From Bacteroidota bacterium (GTDB lineage: Bacteria; Bacteroidota; JABWAT01), in contig JAFLBE010000005.1 in assembly GCA_017303995.1 (NCBI GenBank), positions 1-64,000 on the forward strand: DNA of 64,000 nt, in the 5' to 3' direction. Within the stretch, counting starts at the first letter, position 1; each line of letters opens with the position of its first letter. Below the pieces are notes generated by a model. The model saw only the letters and a program-made list of their open reading frames with translations. It ran no database searches and was not told where the DNA came from. The position numbers were made by a program, and so were the translations under genes. This document shows positions 45,361 to 53,120 of this stretch, piece by piece.

Positions 45361-45809
45361 TATTTTCGTTTTGTTTTGCGCTTCTTTGAATCGTTGGATG
45401 GCGGGGCACCAGACTTTTTTTTTATTTCAATTCCAAATTTCTCTTCCGCTACCTCTACAAGGGTCTGCCAGAGGCCACTTCTCATTTTCTCATGTTCCAA
45501 TTGGCGTTCCAACTCAGCTATCCGTTGTTGTAATGCCAATTTTTCAGCTTTTTCTTCTTGTGTCTTCATTTCAGACAAAGGTAAGCAAATACTCTGTCTA
45601 TTTAATTCTCCGCTGAATTGACGAATCCAGTAAAGTATACTGCTTTTTCCTTTTATTCCGTACAAACGACGAGCCGCTTCCTTTGAATACAAGCCGGATG
45701 TTACATCCGATATTACCTGCCTTTTAAACGTCTCGCTGTAGTAAACCGGCCGTTGATGGTTCATGTTTTGTCCTGTTTTTAGTTGACTTTTTTCTGTTCT
45801 TAGAGTCAA
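45360..45809 (-). CDS. IS3-family transposase OrfA
   Basis: 149 residues. A helix-turn-helix at the N-terminus (YSETFKRQVISDVTSGLYSK, then EAARRLYGIKGKSSILYWIR) is followed by a coiled coil (ALQQRIAELERQLEHEKM), as is normal for OrfA. The basic C-terminus (KKRKTKRK) runs into the putative frameshift site. It binds the terminal repeats and regulates transposition. Confidence 0.93.
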   Translation of the reverse strand: MTLRTEKSQLKTGQNMNHQRPVYYSETFKRQVISDVTSGLYSKEAARRLYGIKGKSSILYWIRQFSGELNRQSICLPLSEMKTQEEKAEKLALQQRIAELERQLEHEKMRSGLWQTLVEVAEEKFGIEIKKKSGAPPSNDSKKRKTKRK

Positions 45810-45828
45810 CCTATTTTAGGACAAGACA

Positions 45829-45912
45829 TATCCCCCTTTGAAGACGAAGATCCCGAATTCCTTCGGGAGGGGAAATCCGGCATTCGCCGGAAGGGGGATG
45901 TTGCGAGTTGTT
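45829..45912. repeat. CCCCCTTTGAAG repeat with nested hairpins
   Basis: Starts CCCCCTTTGAAGACGAAGAT, holds the hairpins TCCCGAATTCCTTCGGGA and CCGGCATTCGCCGG, and ends AAGGGGGATG. It is a variant of 36291-36338 with different inserts. The IS3 element ends exactly at its border. Confidence 0.75.
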
Positions 45913-46051
45913 TTTCCCTCTGCGATCCCGATCACAGAATCAGTCCATGCCTGAAACAAACCCGCTTAATATCCCGAATACGTCCTCTTTTTAATTTGAA
46001 TAAATCACCCAACCAGGAAATGATTTCATCTGGTTGAGTGTTAAGGTGTCT

Positions 46052-46525
46052 ATGAAAACTGTTTTTATCCTGTTCAGCATTCTGCTTTCCTTCGCCTCAT
46101 GCAACACCGACTCCCGTGAAGAAGAAAACCAGTCCTTGAAAATTTACACTTTGACTGCTGCCAATGGCAATTCACTTCCATTCAAATCAATTTACACTGA
46201 CAGTGTCGGTTATGATACAGTCTGGACGGCAATCGGCAGTTCGGGTATGCTTACCCTTTCGACTATCACAAAAGACTATGATCTGAAATTTAACACCAGT
46301 TCTGGATTTATAACCGGTGCAATAAAATCTGCCGAAGACAAAGTGTATTCTGACCAGGGGACTTTTGAACAAACAAGAGATACCTTGTGGTTAAAAAGTA
46401 AAGGATCCGAGCCGGTAAAACCCCGTTTCTTAATAATTAAGAACGGAACCGTCATTCTTACGACTAAAGTCTGGTTTGATGATGAGAAAAATCTGGAATC
46501 TATTTATGAACTTGAATTCAGATAA
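46052..46525 (+). CDS. Lipoprotein of unknown function
   Basis: 157 residues from the ATG at 46052 (AAGGTG before it); upstream in-frame TTG adds six residues without support. Lipoprotein signal MKTVFILFSILLSFASC, then NTDSREEEN. The mature part is beta-rich with repeated turns. No domain recognised. It follows the IS element and a repeat. Confidence 0.8.
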   Translation: MKTVFILFSILLSFASCNTDSREEENQSLKIYTLTAANGNSLPFKSIYTDSVGYDTVWTAIGSSGMLTLSTITKDYDLKFNTSSGFITGAIKSAEDKVYSDQGTFEQTRDTLWLKSKGSEPVKPRFLIIKNGTVILTTKVWFDDEKNLESIYELEFR

Positions 46526-46599
46526 GAAACGGTGAACATCCGATTTCTATTGATTTTGATTCTTTGTTTCCGTTGCTTTGTAAATCACGAGGAGACTTC

Positions 46600-47010
46600 A
46601 TGCTCAAAATTTCATTGATTGACCGCAGTCTGTATTTCAAAGGGCTTTTACTTTTGATCAGAAAAGATGCCCAAATCTCTGATCCGGAAATGATTCTGAT
46701 GAAACAAATCGGGCAATATCTTGGATTTGAAACGGAATTCTGTGACACTGCAATCCGGGATATTCTTACTAACGAACATATTGTTGATAGTCCGCCTGTT
46801 TTTTCAACACCTGAAATTGCTGTAAGATTTATCAGGGATGGCATTACGATCAGTCATTGTGATCATGACATTCATCCGAAGGAATGGGATTGGCTGGAAT
46901 CCGTTGCGAAAGTTAATCAGCTTGACTTTGTGCCTCTTTTTGAAAAATGGAAAACGGATCATTTTCAAAAAGAACTGATTCCGATTGAAGCGGAAAAGCT
47001 GACGGTGTAA
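46600..47010 (+). CDS. Cytoplasmic protein of unknown function
   Basis: 136 residues from the ATG at 46600, with GAGGAG upstream. Mixed alpha/beta sequence without signal peptide or membrane segment. Notable residues: Cys in EFCDTAIRDIL and a His/Cys/Asp cluster ISHCDHDIHPKEWDWLE that could bind metal. A TerB-like (tellurite-resistance) or similar helical fold is possible from the KGLLLLIRKDAQISDPEMIL start, but I cannot confirm it. Confidence 0.75.
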   Translation: MLKISLIDRSLYFKGLLLLIRKDAQISDPEMILMKQIGQYLGFETEFCDTAIRDILTNEHIVDSPPVFSTPEIAVRFIRDGITISHCDHDIHPKEWDWLESVAKVNQLDFVPLFEKWKTDHFQKELIPIEAEKLTV

Positions 47011-47013
47011 AGC

Positions 47014-47034
47014 AGTTACAAGTTGTAAGTTATA
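47014..47034. repeat. Short period-7 tract, AGTTACA type
   Basis: agttaca/agttgta/agttata, then a slightly broken atagtta/caagtca. It starts 4 bp after a stop codon. Confidence 0.7.
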
Positions 47035-47084
47035 ATAGTTACAAGTCAGGTGAAAAATAGTTTAGTCTAATTGAAATCAAGAAA

Positions 47085-47525
47085 ATGAATACATCCATAC
47101 AAAATTTCATTTCAAAAAAGCGGATTGCAGTTGTTGGAATTTCACGAAATAAAAATAAATTCGGCACGGCTGCCTACCTTGAACTTCAGAAACGTGGATT
47201 TGACGTGTTTGCCATTCATCCAAACGAAACTGAAATAAACGGAGTTGAGTGTTACCCAGATTTAAAATCAGTTTCAGGGCAAGCTGATGCTGTTTTTATT
47301 TCCATCCCGCCAAAATCAGTGCCCCCTGTTTTAAAAGAGGCTGCTGATGCCGGTTTCAAATTGATCTGGCTTCAACAAGGCGCTGAATCTACTGAGGCAA
47401 TTGGTTATGCCAAAGAGCTCGGACTCGAACTCATTTCAGGAAAATGCATTCTGATGTATGCTCCGCCAGTCACCTCCTTCCATAAATTTCATCAGGTCAT
47501 CTGCAAATGGACGGGGACGTTTTAA
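47085..47525 (+). CDS. CoA-binding domain protein (YccU-like)
   Basis: 146 residues with a Rossmann-type CoA-binding fold as in succinyl-CoA synthetase alpha: KRIAVVGISRNKNKFGTAAY near 12, VFAIHPNETEINGVECYPDL, and DAVFISIPPKSVPPVLKEA. IWLQQGAESTEAIGYAKELG and a Cys in SGKCILMY complete the family pattern. Function unknown; it probably binds a nucleotide or CoA ester. Confidence 0.9.
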   Translation: MNTSIQNFISKKRIAVVGISRNKNKFGTAAYLELQKRGFDVFAIHPNETEINGVECYPDLKSVSGQADAVFISIPPKSVPPVLKEAADAGFKLIWLQQGAESTEAIGYAKELGLELISGKCILMYAPPVTSFHKFHQVICKWTGTF

Positions 47526-47530
47526 ATATC

Positions 47531-47678
47531 GGTGACAAGGGACAGGGGACAAGTGACTGAAATTCCAGTTACAGCCTGTCCCGCTACTGCGGGAGGTCAC
47601 AAATCACATATCACGGGTTGAATTCCCGATAAAGAAAATTCCCCATTGTTAACTGACTCCTGTCTTCTGACTTCTGAC
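47531..47678. repeat. Three period-7 tracts in one intergenic gap
   Basis: 47531-47558 ggtgaca/agggaca/ggggaca/agtgact; 47596-47616 gtcacaa/atcacat/atcacgg (inverse GTGATAT type); 47651-47678 aactgac/tcctgtc/ttctgac/ttctgac (inverse GTCAGAA type). Between them is a GTCCCGCTACTGCGGGA hairpin. Three families therefore lie within 150 bp. Confidence 0.9.
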
Positions 47679-47697
47679 TACTTTTCAAGGATAAAAA

Positions 47698-48141
47698 ATG
47701 ATCACTACCCTCGCTGAATTTTTTGACCGTGACATTAAAAAAGTTGCCGAAGAAATCAGTTCATACAAAACTGAGGAAAACCTGTGGGTTATTAACGGAG
47801 CCATCTCCAATTCGGCGGGTAATCTGGCTTTGCACCTGATCGGAAATCTGAATCATTTTATTGGTGCCACTCTAGGCCATTCAGGTTACATTCGCGAGCG
47901 CGACCTGGAATTTTCGCAAAAGCATATTCCCCGCCAGCATCTAATTAGCGAACTGAATAAAACCGTGCAGATTGTTTCAAAAACTTTTGCAGAATTCCCT
48001 GAGAATAAACTCAAAGAAAATTTCCCGCTTGAAAAACATGGCAAAATCGTTACAAACGAACATATGCTGTTCCATTTGCTCGCCCATCTAAGCTATCACC
48101 TCGGTCAGATTAATTACCACAGACGGTTAACTGATTTATAA
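47698..48141 (+). CDS. DinB-superfamily protein (DUF1572-like)
   Basis: 147 residues, a helical bundle of the DinB superfamily. Candidate metal-binding histidines are in LHLIGNLNHFIG and HLLAHLSYHLGQINYH. It is diverged from the DinB protein encoded at 40420. It has no clear operon partner. Enzymatic role unknown. Confidence 0.82.
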   Translation: MITTLAEFFDRDIKKVAEEISSYKTEENLWVINGAISNSAGNLALHLIGNLNHFIGATLGHSGYIRERDLEFSQKHIPRQHLISELNKTVQIVSKTFAEFPENKLKENFPLEKHGKIVTNEHMLFHLLAHLSYHLGQINYHRRLTDL

Positions 48142-48529
48142 ACCTCTAACCGAATTTCTCTGCATCCTCTGGCTAGAAAACTTTCCACTCTGATATAAAG
48201 AATTTTCATTGAAAAGAACGGGGGGATTTTTTAACCACACCCAAGTTATTTCATGACACGGGTTAAAGAAATCACGGAACTCACAGAAATGGGAAAAGGA
48301 AAAGGTTAAATTGTAAGGGTTGAATGGTTAATGAAATTCAACTCCCTTTTCTGTAATTTCTGCGTTTTCTGTGGTCGAAAAACGGCTGTTAAATTTGAAA
48401 GAGGCGACCTGGATTTCGTATTGAGATTAAAAAGTATTTTGCACTTTTCTTTTTTCTGCTGATTTAGTACTTTCATTTAACCGGCCCCGCAAACCGGGAA
48501 AATCCGTCAGCAAATCAAATGGAACACTC
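48142..48529. repeat. Gene-free stretch with degenerate repeats
   Basis: Holds a CACGGAACTCACAGAAATGG-type piece (48273-48292), a degenerate period-7 tract gttaaat/tgtaagg/gttgaat/ggttaat (48305-48332), and a TAATTTCTGCGTTTTCTGTG piece (48354-48373). No gene or RNA seen. Confidence 0.6.
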
Positions 48530-49735
48530 ATGAAAATTTGTCTCACCCTTCTTCTCGCTGTTCTCAGTTTAACAGTCTCTGCACAGAAATTTGAAAACCT
48601 TGCCAAAACTCCCCCAATGGGATGGAACAGCTGGAATAAATTCGCCTGCAACGTCAGTGAAGATTTGTTGAAAAATATGGCAGATGCAATATCTTCATCC
48701 GGAATGCGAGCTGCCGGATACGAATATATTGTGATCGATGACTGCTGGCACGGGAAACGGGACAGTCTTGGATTCATCCACCCAAATCCTGAACATTTTC
48801 CATCCGGAATGAAAGCCGTTGCTGATTATATTCATTCGAAAGGATTGAAATTCGGGATTTATTCATGTGCCGGAAATAAAACCTGTGCCGGACATCCCGG
48901 TAGCCGTGGACATGAGTATCAGGATGCCATCACTTATGCCTCATGGGGAGTTGATTACTTGAAATATGACTGGTGCAATACTGACGGACTCACCACAATC
49001 GGAGCCTACACAACCATGAGAGATGCCCTTTATTCGGCCGGAAGACCCGTTGTCTTCAGTCTCTGCGAATGGGGAAACAGCAAACCGTGGGAATGGGGTA
49101 AAAACGTGGGGCATCTCTGGAGAACAACCGGTGATATTTACAATGTTTTTGACGGAGAAGTGAACCACGGAACCTGGTCGTCATGGGGAGTCATGAAAAT
49201 TCTGGACATGCAGAAAGGTCTTGAGAAATATGCCGGACCCGGTCACTGGAATGACCCGGATATGCTTGAAGTTGGAAACGGAATGCCCGTCAATGAAGAT
49301 CGTGCCCACTTTTCAATGTGGTGTATGCTGGCTGCACCACTCATTGCCGGAAACGATCTGGCAACCATGAGTAAAGAAACCCACGACATTTTAACCAATA
49401 TGGATGTCATTGCCCTTGATCAGGACACACTTGGGATTCAGGGTTTTCAGTTTACTACCCTTGAGGATAGCATTCAGGTTTATGCCAAACCACTTTCAGG
49501 TGGCGAAGTTGCCATTGCCTTTCTTAACCGGAGTAAAAAATCACAGGCTATTTCTTTTTACTGGCAGGCAACTGTTATTGAAAATGAAGGAACCGGAACC
49601 AAACTTGCTTTGAAGGAAAAACTCTATTCTATCCGGGATTTGTGGACGAAGAAAAACCTGGGAACAACCGCAAAAGCTTTAAAAGCTGAAGTTCCTTCTC
49701 ATGATGTTTTGCTGGTGAGGTTAACGGGGAAATAG
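48530..49735 (+). CDS. Secreted alpha-galactosidase, glycoside hydrolase family 27
   Basis: 401 residues; signal peptide MKICLTLLLAVLSLTVSAQ. The GH27 signatures are PPMGWNSWNKFACNVSE near 27 and YIVIDDCWHGKRDSLG near 64. The nucleophile is the Asp of YLKYDWCNTD near residue 146, and the acid/base the Asp of WRTTGDI near 201. A C-terminal antiparallel sheet domain follows from about 300. It removes terminal alpha-galactose from glycans in the periplasm or outside. It stands alone. Confidence 0.96.
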   Translation: MKICLTLLLAVLSLTVSAQKFENLAKTPPMGWNSWNKFACNVSEDLLKNMADAISSSGMRAAGYEYIVIDDCWHGKRDSLGFIHPNPEHFPSGMKAVADYIHSKGLKFGIYSCAGNKTCAGHPGSRGHEYQDAITYASWGVDYLKYDWCNTDGLTTIGAYTTMRDALYSAGRPVVFSLCEWGNSKPWEWGKNVGHLWRTTGDIYNVFDGEVNHGTWSSWGVMKILDMQKGLEKYAGPGHWNDPDMLEVGNGMPVNEDRAHFSMWCMLAAPLIAGNDLATMSKETHDILTNMDVIALDQDTLGIQGFQFTTLEDSIQVYAKPLSGGEVAIAFLNRSKKSQAISFYWQATVIENEGTGTKLALKEKLYSIRDLWTKKNLGTTAKALKAEVPSHDVLLVRLTGK

Positions 49736-49745
49736 GGGGAAGGGA

Positions 49746-49878
49746 AGCTATTAGCTATTAGCTTTTGGCTGTTGGGCAATGCAATTCAAGGCAGAAGGAA
49801 TAAGATTTAAGGCGTAGGGTAAAAGTAAAAAGATTAAAAACTCAAGGGTAAATTTAAAAGGATAAAGGTTCAATGTTT
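49746..49878. repeat. Longest period-7 tract, 19 units, families in phase
   Basis: Starts agctatt/agctatt/agctttt/ggctgtt, passes through gggcaat/gcaattc, and continues aaggcag/aaggaat/aagattt/aaggcgt/agggtaa and eight further AAGG- or AAAG-like units to aatgttt. The phase is kept over 133 bp. It begins 11 bp after the GH27 stop. Confidence 0.85.
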
Positions 49879-49919
49879 AAAACCTTTTCTTAATTATATC
49901 TGGCTTTTTTCAATCCCGG

Positions 49920-50115
49920 CAGGATTGAATCTGAATAGCCCGGGTGGAACCCGGTGGATAGTTTCGAATTAATCACCAAACCCCGTATGGGGTTTAATAC
50001 TGTTCACCTTTTTCGTCCGGAATAAAATCACCAGTTTCAACAAATTTTGTGGCCGGACGACTGTTTTCTCTGGTTTGTATTTTCTACAAATAGGTCACCA
50101 CTCTGTGGTTACGAA
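49920..50115. repeat. GAATAGCCC hairpin and inverted GGTGACC/TAGAAA module
   Basis: 49920-49958 (GGATTGAATCTGAATAGCCC then GGGTGGAACCC) matches 13921-13960. 50040-50115 is the inverse of the CCCCAG..GGTGACC-TTGGTAGAAA-CAAAC module at 14099 and 26811. No gene is seen between 49879 and 50135. Confidence 0.7.
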
Positions 50116-50135
50116 TTCTAAAAGTCACGCAGGGT

Positions 50136-50378
50136 TTACTGTTTTCTCTTCTCTTCATCCACCGTCACCAAATATAAATCTTCGACTTTTTTCCTCGCCC
50201 ATGGGGTTTTTCGTAAGAATTTTAGACTTGATTTGATGCTGGGGTTTTCAAAAAAGCAATTGATACGAATCTGATCGTTGAGTTTTTCCCATCCGTAAGC
50301 CTGAACCAGATACGTCAGGATCATTTCAAGGGTCACACCGTGCAACGGATTATTGGGTTGGTTTGGGGTTGTTGTCAT
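50136..50378 (-). CDS. VF530 family (DUF2132) DNA-binding-like protein
   Basis: 80 residues, with the family hallmarks [17 protein letters not shown] and [20 protein letters not shown], then [13 protein letters not shown]530 proteins are small helical proteins, one of which has a structure suggesting DNA binding. The ATG overlaps the stop of the Nudix-like regulator gene, so the two are co-expressed. Confidence 0.92.
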   Translation of the reverse strand: MTTTPNQPNNPLHGVTLEMILTYLVQAYGWEKLNDQIRINCFFENPSIKSSLKFLRKTPWARKKVEDLYLVTVDEEKRKQ

Positions 50379-51028
50379 GGTTGAGAAAACTCGTAGTAAA
50401 ATGCACCTTTTTTTGATTCGCTTGTATTTTTAATGGTCAGTTTATTAAGAACGCCCATTGATAACGCTTTTTTGCGAAAGTTGCCAGGGTCTAGTGGTTT
50501 TCTGAAAATCGCCTCGTGAAGCTGGCGAACCTGCATGAGTGTAAACCGTTCAGGAAGGAGATCACGACCAACCAGTTCTGAATCTGCAAGAGCCTGAAGA
50601 TGCAGCAATGCTTTTTCAACCATTTTTTCATGATCAAAAATGAGTTTTGGCAATTTGTTGATTGGCCACCATTGCGCACCATGCTCCCTGATGAGTTCCT
50701 TGTCATGCTGATTGGGCCTGATGAGAGCAGAAAAGGCAATACTAATGACCCTTTCCCCTGAATCCCGGTTTGGCTCAGAAAATGCCCCAACCTGATCCAG
50801 ACGGATATCATGAAAACCGGTAATATTAAATAAAACCCGTTTTGCTGCTGATTCAAGTGACTCATCAAGGTTTACAAATCCACCCATCAGCGACCAACAT
50901 CCCTGTTCAGGCATAATTGCCCGTGGAAATAGCAAAACCTGCAAATCACCTTCATCATATCCAAAAATGATGCAATCAACTGCAACAAGGTGCTTTTCAG
51001 CTTTTGAGTATGTAATCGTATTCATCAT
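50375..51028 (-). CDS. Nudix-fold transcriptional regulator (NrtR/AraR-like)
   Basis: 217 residues: a Nudix domain (about 1-140) joined to a winged helix (about 150-217, [32 protein letters not shown]). The Nudix box at residues 50-72 has Gly50, Glu56 and Arg64, but the essential glutamates of REUxEE are Val65, Asn68 and Ile69, so hydrolysis is unlikely. This is the pattern of NrtR/AraR regulators, which sense ADP-ribose or sugars such as arabinose and repress NAD or sugar genes. Its operator and targets are not visible here. Coupled to the VF530 gene. Confidence 0.88.
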   Translation of the reverse strand: MMNTITYSKAEKHLVAVDCIIFGYDEGDLQVLLFPRAIMPEQGCWSLMGGFVNLDESLESAAKRVLFNITGFHDIRLDQVGAFSEPNRDSGERVISIAFSALIRPNQHDKELIREHGAQWWPINKLPKLIFDHEKMVEKALLHLQALADSELVGRDLLPERFTLMQVRQLHEAIFRKPLDPGNFRKKALSMGVLNKLTIKNTSESKKGAFYYEFSQP

Positions 51029-51283
51029 TCAACTTTTTAAAATCTGAAACGAGCCAGTTTAAAACAAAATGCCATCAGCAGACTGGTAAAAAGAATAAGA
51101 GTAACCAATGCTTTTATTTATTTCAACCGAATTTGCAATAAAAGTTCAAAAGCACAGCTGAAATGAAAAAGGAACCGACCAATTAGCAAGTTAAACCTAA
51201 TCACCTTTTTATCCCAAAATCCGGATATTATCCCTCTTTTTTCCTAACTTGTTGTAAATTCAACAGTTCAGGACTTTCTCAAG

Positions 51284-52225
51284 ATGAAACCAGGTCTTTT
51301 TTTAACTGCACTTACCGGCCTTTTACTTTCCGGATGCACGCTTTTTATTCCGCAAAAACCCAGAGCTGATATTTTTGATACCGGACTTCAGCAGGATTTT
51401 ATTCTGGTTATGGAACATCAGGAAATCACCCGAATGGCAACGATCCACATGCCTGACGGATACCAATCTTCCGGGAAATATCCGCTTGTACTGGTCATGC
51501 ATGGTGGCGGTGGAAACGCCGGGAATGCAAAAGAAATGACGGGTATGAACACCATTGCAGACAAAAATGGATTTATTGTTGTGTACCCGAACGGAACCGG
51601 AAAACTCAATAACCGCCTTTTAACCTGGAATGCCGGCGATTGCTGCGGATATGCCCAGGAAAACCAAATTGATGATGTTGGTTTTTTGGTGTCTCTGATT
51701 GATACACTTGTTCAACGGCTACCCGTTAACAAGAAAAAAGTTTACGCCACAGGAATGTCAAATGGTGGAATGATGGCCTACCGGCTGGCTCACGACCGCC
51801 CGGATATGGTGGCTGCAATTGCCCCGGTTGTAGCAACTATGGCTTTGAATGAGATTTCACCCAAAGGTTCAGTTTCAGTTTTGGCTATTAACGGAATGAA
51901 AGATCAGCATGTACCCTATGAAGGAGGAATCGGGCCTGAATCAATAGTGAAACAGGACTGGCGGCCGGTTGAAGAATCCATCATGACCTGGGTAAGGGCA
52001 AATCATTGCGATCCGGTTCCGGTTGTTATTTCAAAACCAACTTACCGGATTGATCTCTATTCCAGCAAAAACCCGTTTTATGAGGTGATTCTTTATTCAC
52101 TTTATGAGGGAGAACATGCCTGGCCAGGTGGGAAAAAGGGGTCTTTAATCGGTGATAAACCAGAACCGGAACTCAATGCCTCACAGATCATCTGGGATTT
52201 CTTCAATCGCCATTCAAAACCCTGA
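51284..52225 (+). CDS. Lipoprotein esterase of the PHB-depolymerase/LpqC family
   Basis: 313 residues with a lipoprotein signal (LTALTGLLLSGC). An alpha/beta hydrolase: oxyanion loop VLVMHGGGGNAGN near 67, nucleophile Ser158 in ATGMSNGGMMAY, and His in YEGEHAWPGG near the end. This family includes polyhydroxyalkanoate depolymerases and feruloyl/acetyl-xylan esterases (CE1). With the glycosidases elsewhere, a role in releasing ester groups from plant or algal polysaccharide is plausible but not shown. Confidence 0.9.
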   Translation: MKPGLFLTALTGLLLSGCTLFIPQKPRADIFDTGLQQDFILVMEHQEITRMATIHMPDGYQSSGKYPLVLVMHGGGGNAGNAKEMTGMNTIADKNGFIVVYPNGTGKLNNRLLTWNAGDCCGYAQENQIDDVGFLVSLIDTLVQRLPVNKKKVYATGMSNGGMMAYRLAHDRPDMVAAIAPVVATMALNEISPKGSVSVLAINGMKDQHVPYEGGIGPESIVKQDWRPVEESIMTWVRANHCDPVPVVISKPTYRIDLYSSKNPFYEVILYSLYEGEHAWPGGKKGSLIGDKPEPELNASQIIWDFFNRHSKP

Positions 52226-52227
52226 TT

Positions 52228-53040
52228 TCAGGTTTTTGTAAGTAACCGAAATTGATCGATGGCTTCTGCCTGCTTCTGATGGAAAAAGTCCAGAACGGTA
52301 GCAACCTGTTTTTTCGGATCTTTCCGTTCAGACAAAAATCGGTTGAGGTTTTCGACCAAAACATCATAGTCCTGAATTTTTCCAAGTTTTTTTTGCCAGT
52401 CAGTTAGTTTTTCGAGCACCCACGGATCAACCGGATGTTTTTCATTTAAAACAAAACACGTATATTTTGAATGTTTAACAACCAATCTGAAATCATGCAA
52501 AGTCTTAGGTTTATTAAACTGAACTTTATTAAACCCTTTGGTCATGTTCTGAAGTACCGAAATGAGCTGGCGGTTCCAACTTGCATAGTCGCCGGAAATC
52601 TGGCTTTTCTCAATTTCAGGAATGACAAGTTTCATTGCTGAATCAGTCAGGTTTACCGTTTTTCTGGATGGCAGCCAGGAAATTTTACAAAGTAATTTTT
52701 CTTCTTGTGCAAGAAATTCATCAAAATCTGCCAAAACAGGAAATTCAGAACCAAATTGGGAAATTATCTTTCGCTGAACCTGAATATCTCTGATTTCACC
52801 TGGTTTTTTCATCCAGGTTTTCAAAACTGAATGCAGACGACTACTCTCAGACGACCCGATAAGACTCAGGTGAGCCATAATCTGCCGGATTCCTACCCTA
52901 AGATAATGAACAGAATCACGGTCTGCAGAAAGTCTTGCAGTATCCAAATGAATGAGTACTGACTCCCATTCCGCCCGGAAACGTTCGGCAAGGGCGGCTT
53001 TCCCTGTTGCTTCTTGCCCGGCCGGGTTTGATTTGTTCAT
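52228..53040 (-). CDS. CHAD-domain protein
   Basis: 270 residues from the ATG at 53040 (AAAGGA upstream; the longer frame begins with an unsupported TTG). CHAD hallmarks: VHYLRVGIRQIMAHL, the RDIQV stretch, TLHDFRLVVKHSKYTCFVLN and LGKIQDYDVLVENL. CHAD domains bind inorganic polyphosphate through the conserved His/Lys/Arg. No adjoining CYTH (triphosphatase) domain is present. It converges with the esterase gene. Confidence 0.92.
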   Translation of the reverse strand: MNKSNPAGQEATGKAALAERFRAEWESVLIHLDTARLSADRDSVHYLRVGIRQIMAHLSLIGSSESSRLHSVLKTWMKKPGEIRDIQVQRKIISQFGSEFPVLADFDEFLAQEEKLLCKISWLPSRKTVNLTDSAMKLVIPEIEKSQISGDYASWNRQLISVLQNMTKGFNKVQFNKPKTLHDFRLVVKHSKYTCFVLNEKHPVDPWVLEKLTDWQKKLGKIQDYDVLVENLNRFLSERKDPKKQVATVLDFFHQKQAEAIDQFRLLTKT

Positions 53041-53120
53041 CAGAAATCCTTTAATTAGTATGCTATGCAACTTACAATAAATTCAGCAATTAATCTATAC
53101 CCCATTTTCCGGAGAGATAA

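Larger units (their letters stand above)
44420..45828 (-). mobile_element. Complete IS3-family insertion sequence, about 1.41 kb
   Basis: Imperfect terminal inverted repeats: the left end TGTCTTGTCCT-N6-GGTTGACT and the inverse of the right end TGTCTTGTCCT-N6-GGTTGACT agree at all bases outside the six-base gap. The ends are TG...CA. The flanks both read TAT, consistent with a 3-bp target duplication as known for IS150-type IS3 elements. It carries orfA and orfB on the minus strand. It lies between a period-7 tract on the left and a CCCCCTTTGAAG repeat on the right. Confidence 0.92.

Noticed and set aside
45325-45621. Two plus-strand open frames inside the IS element
   Set aside because: They lie antisense to intact orfA/orfB, have no ribosome site and no recognisable protein.
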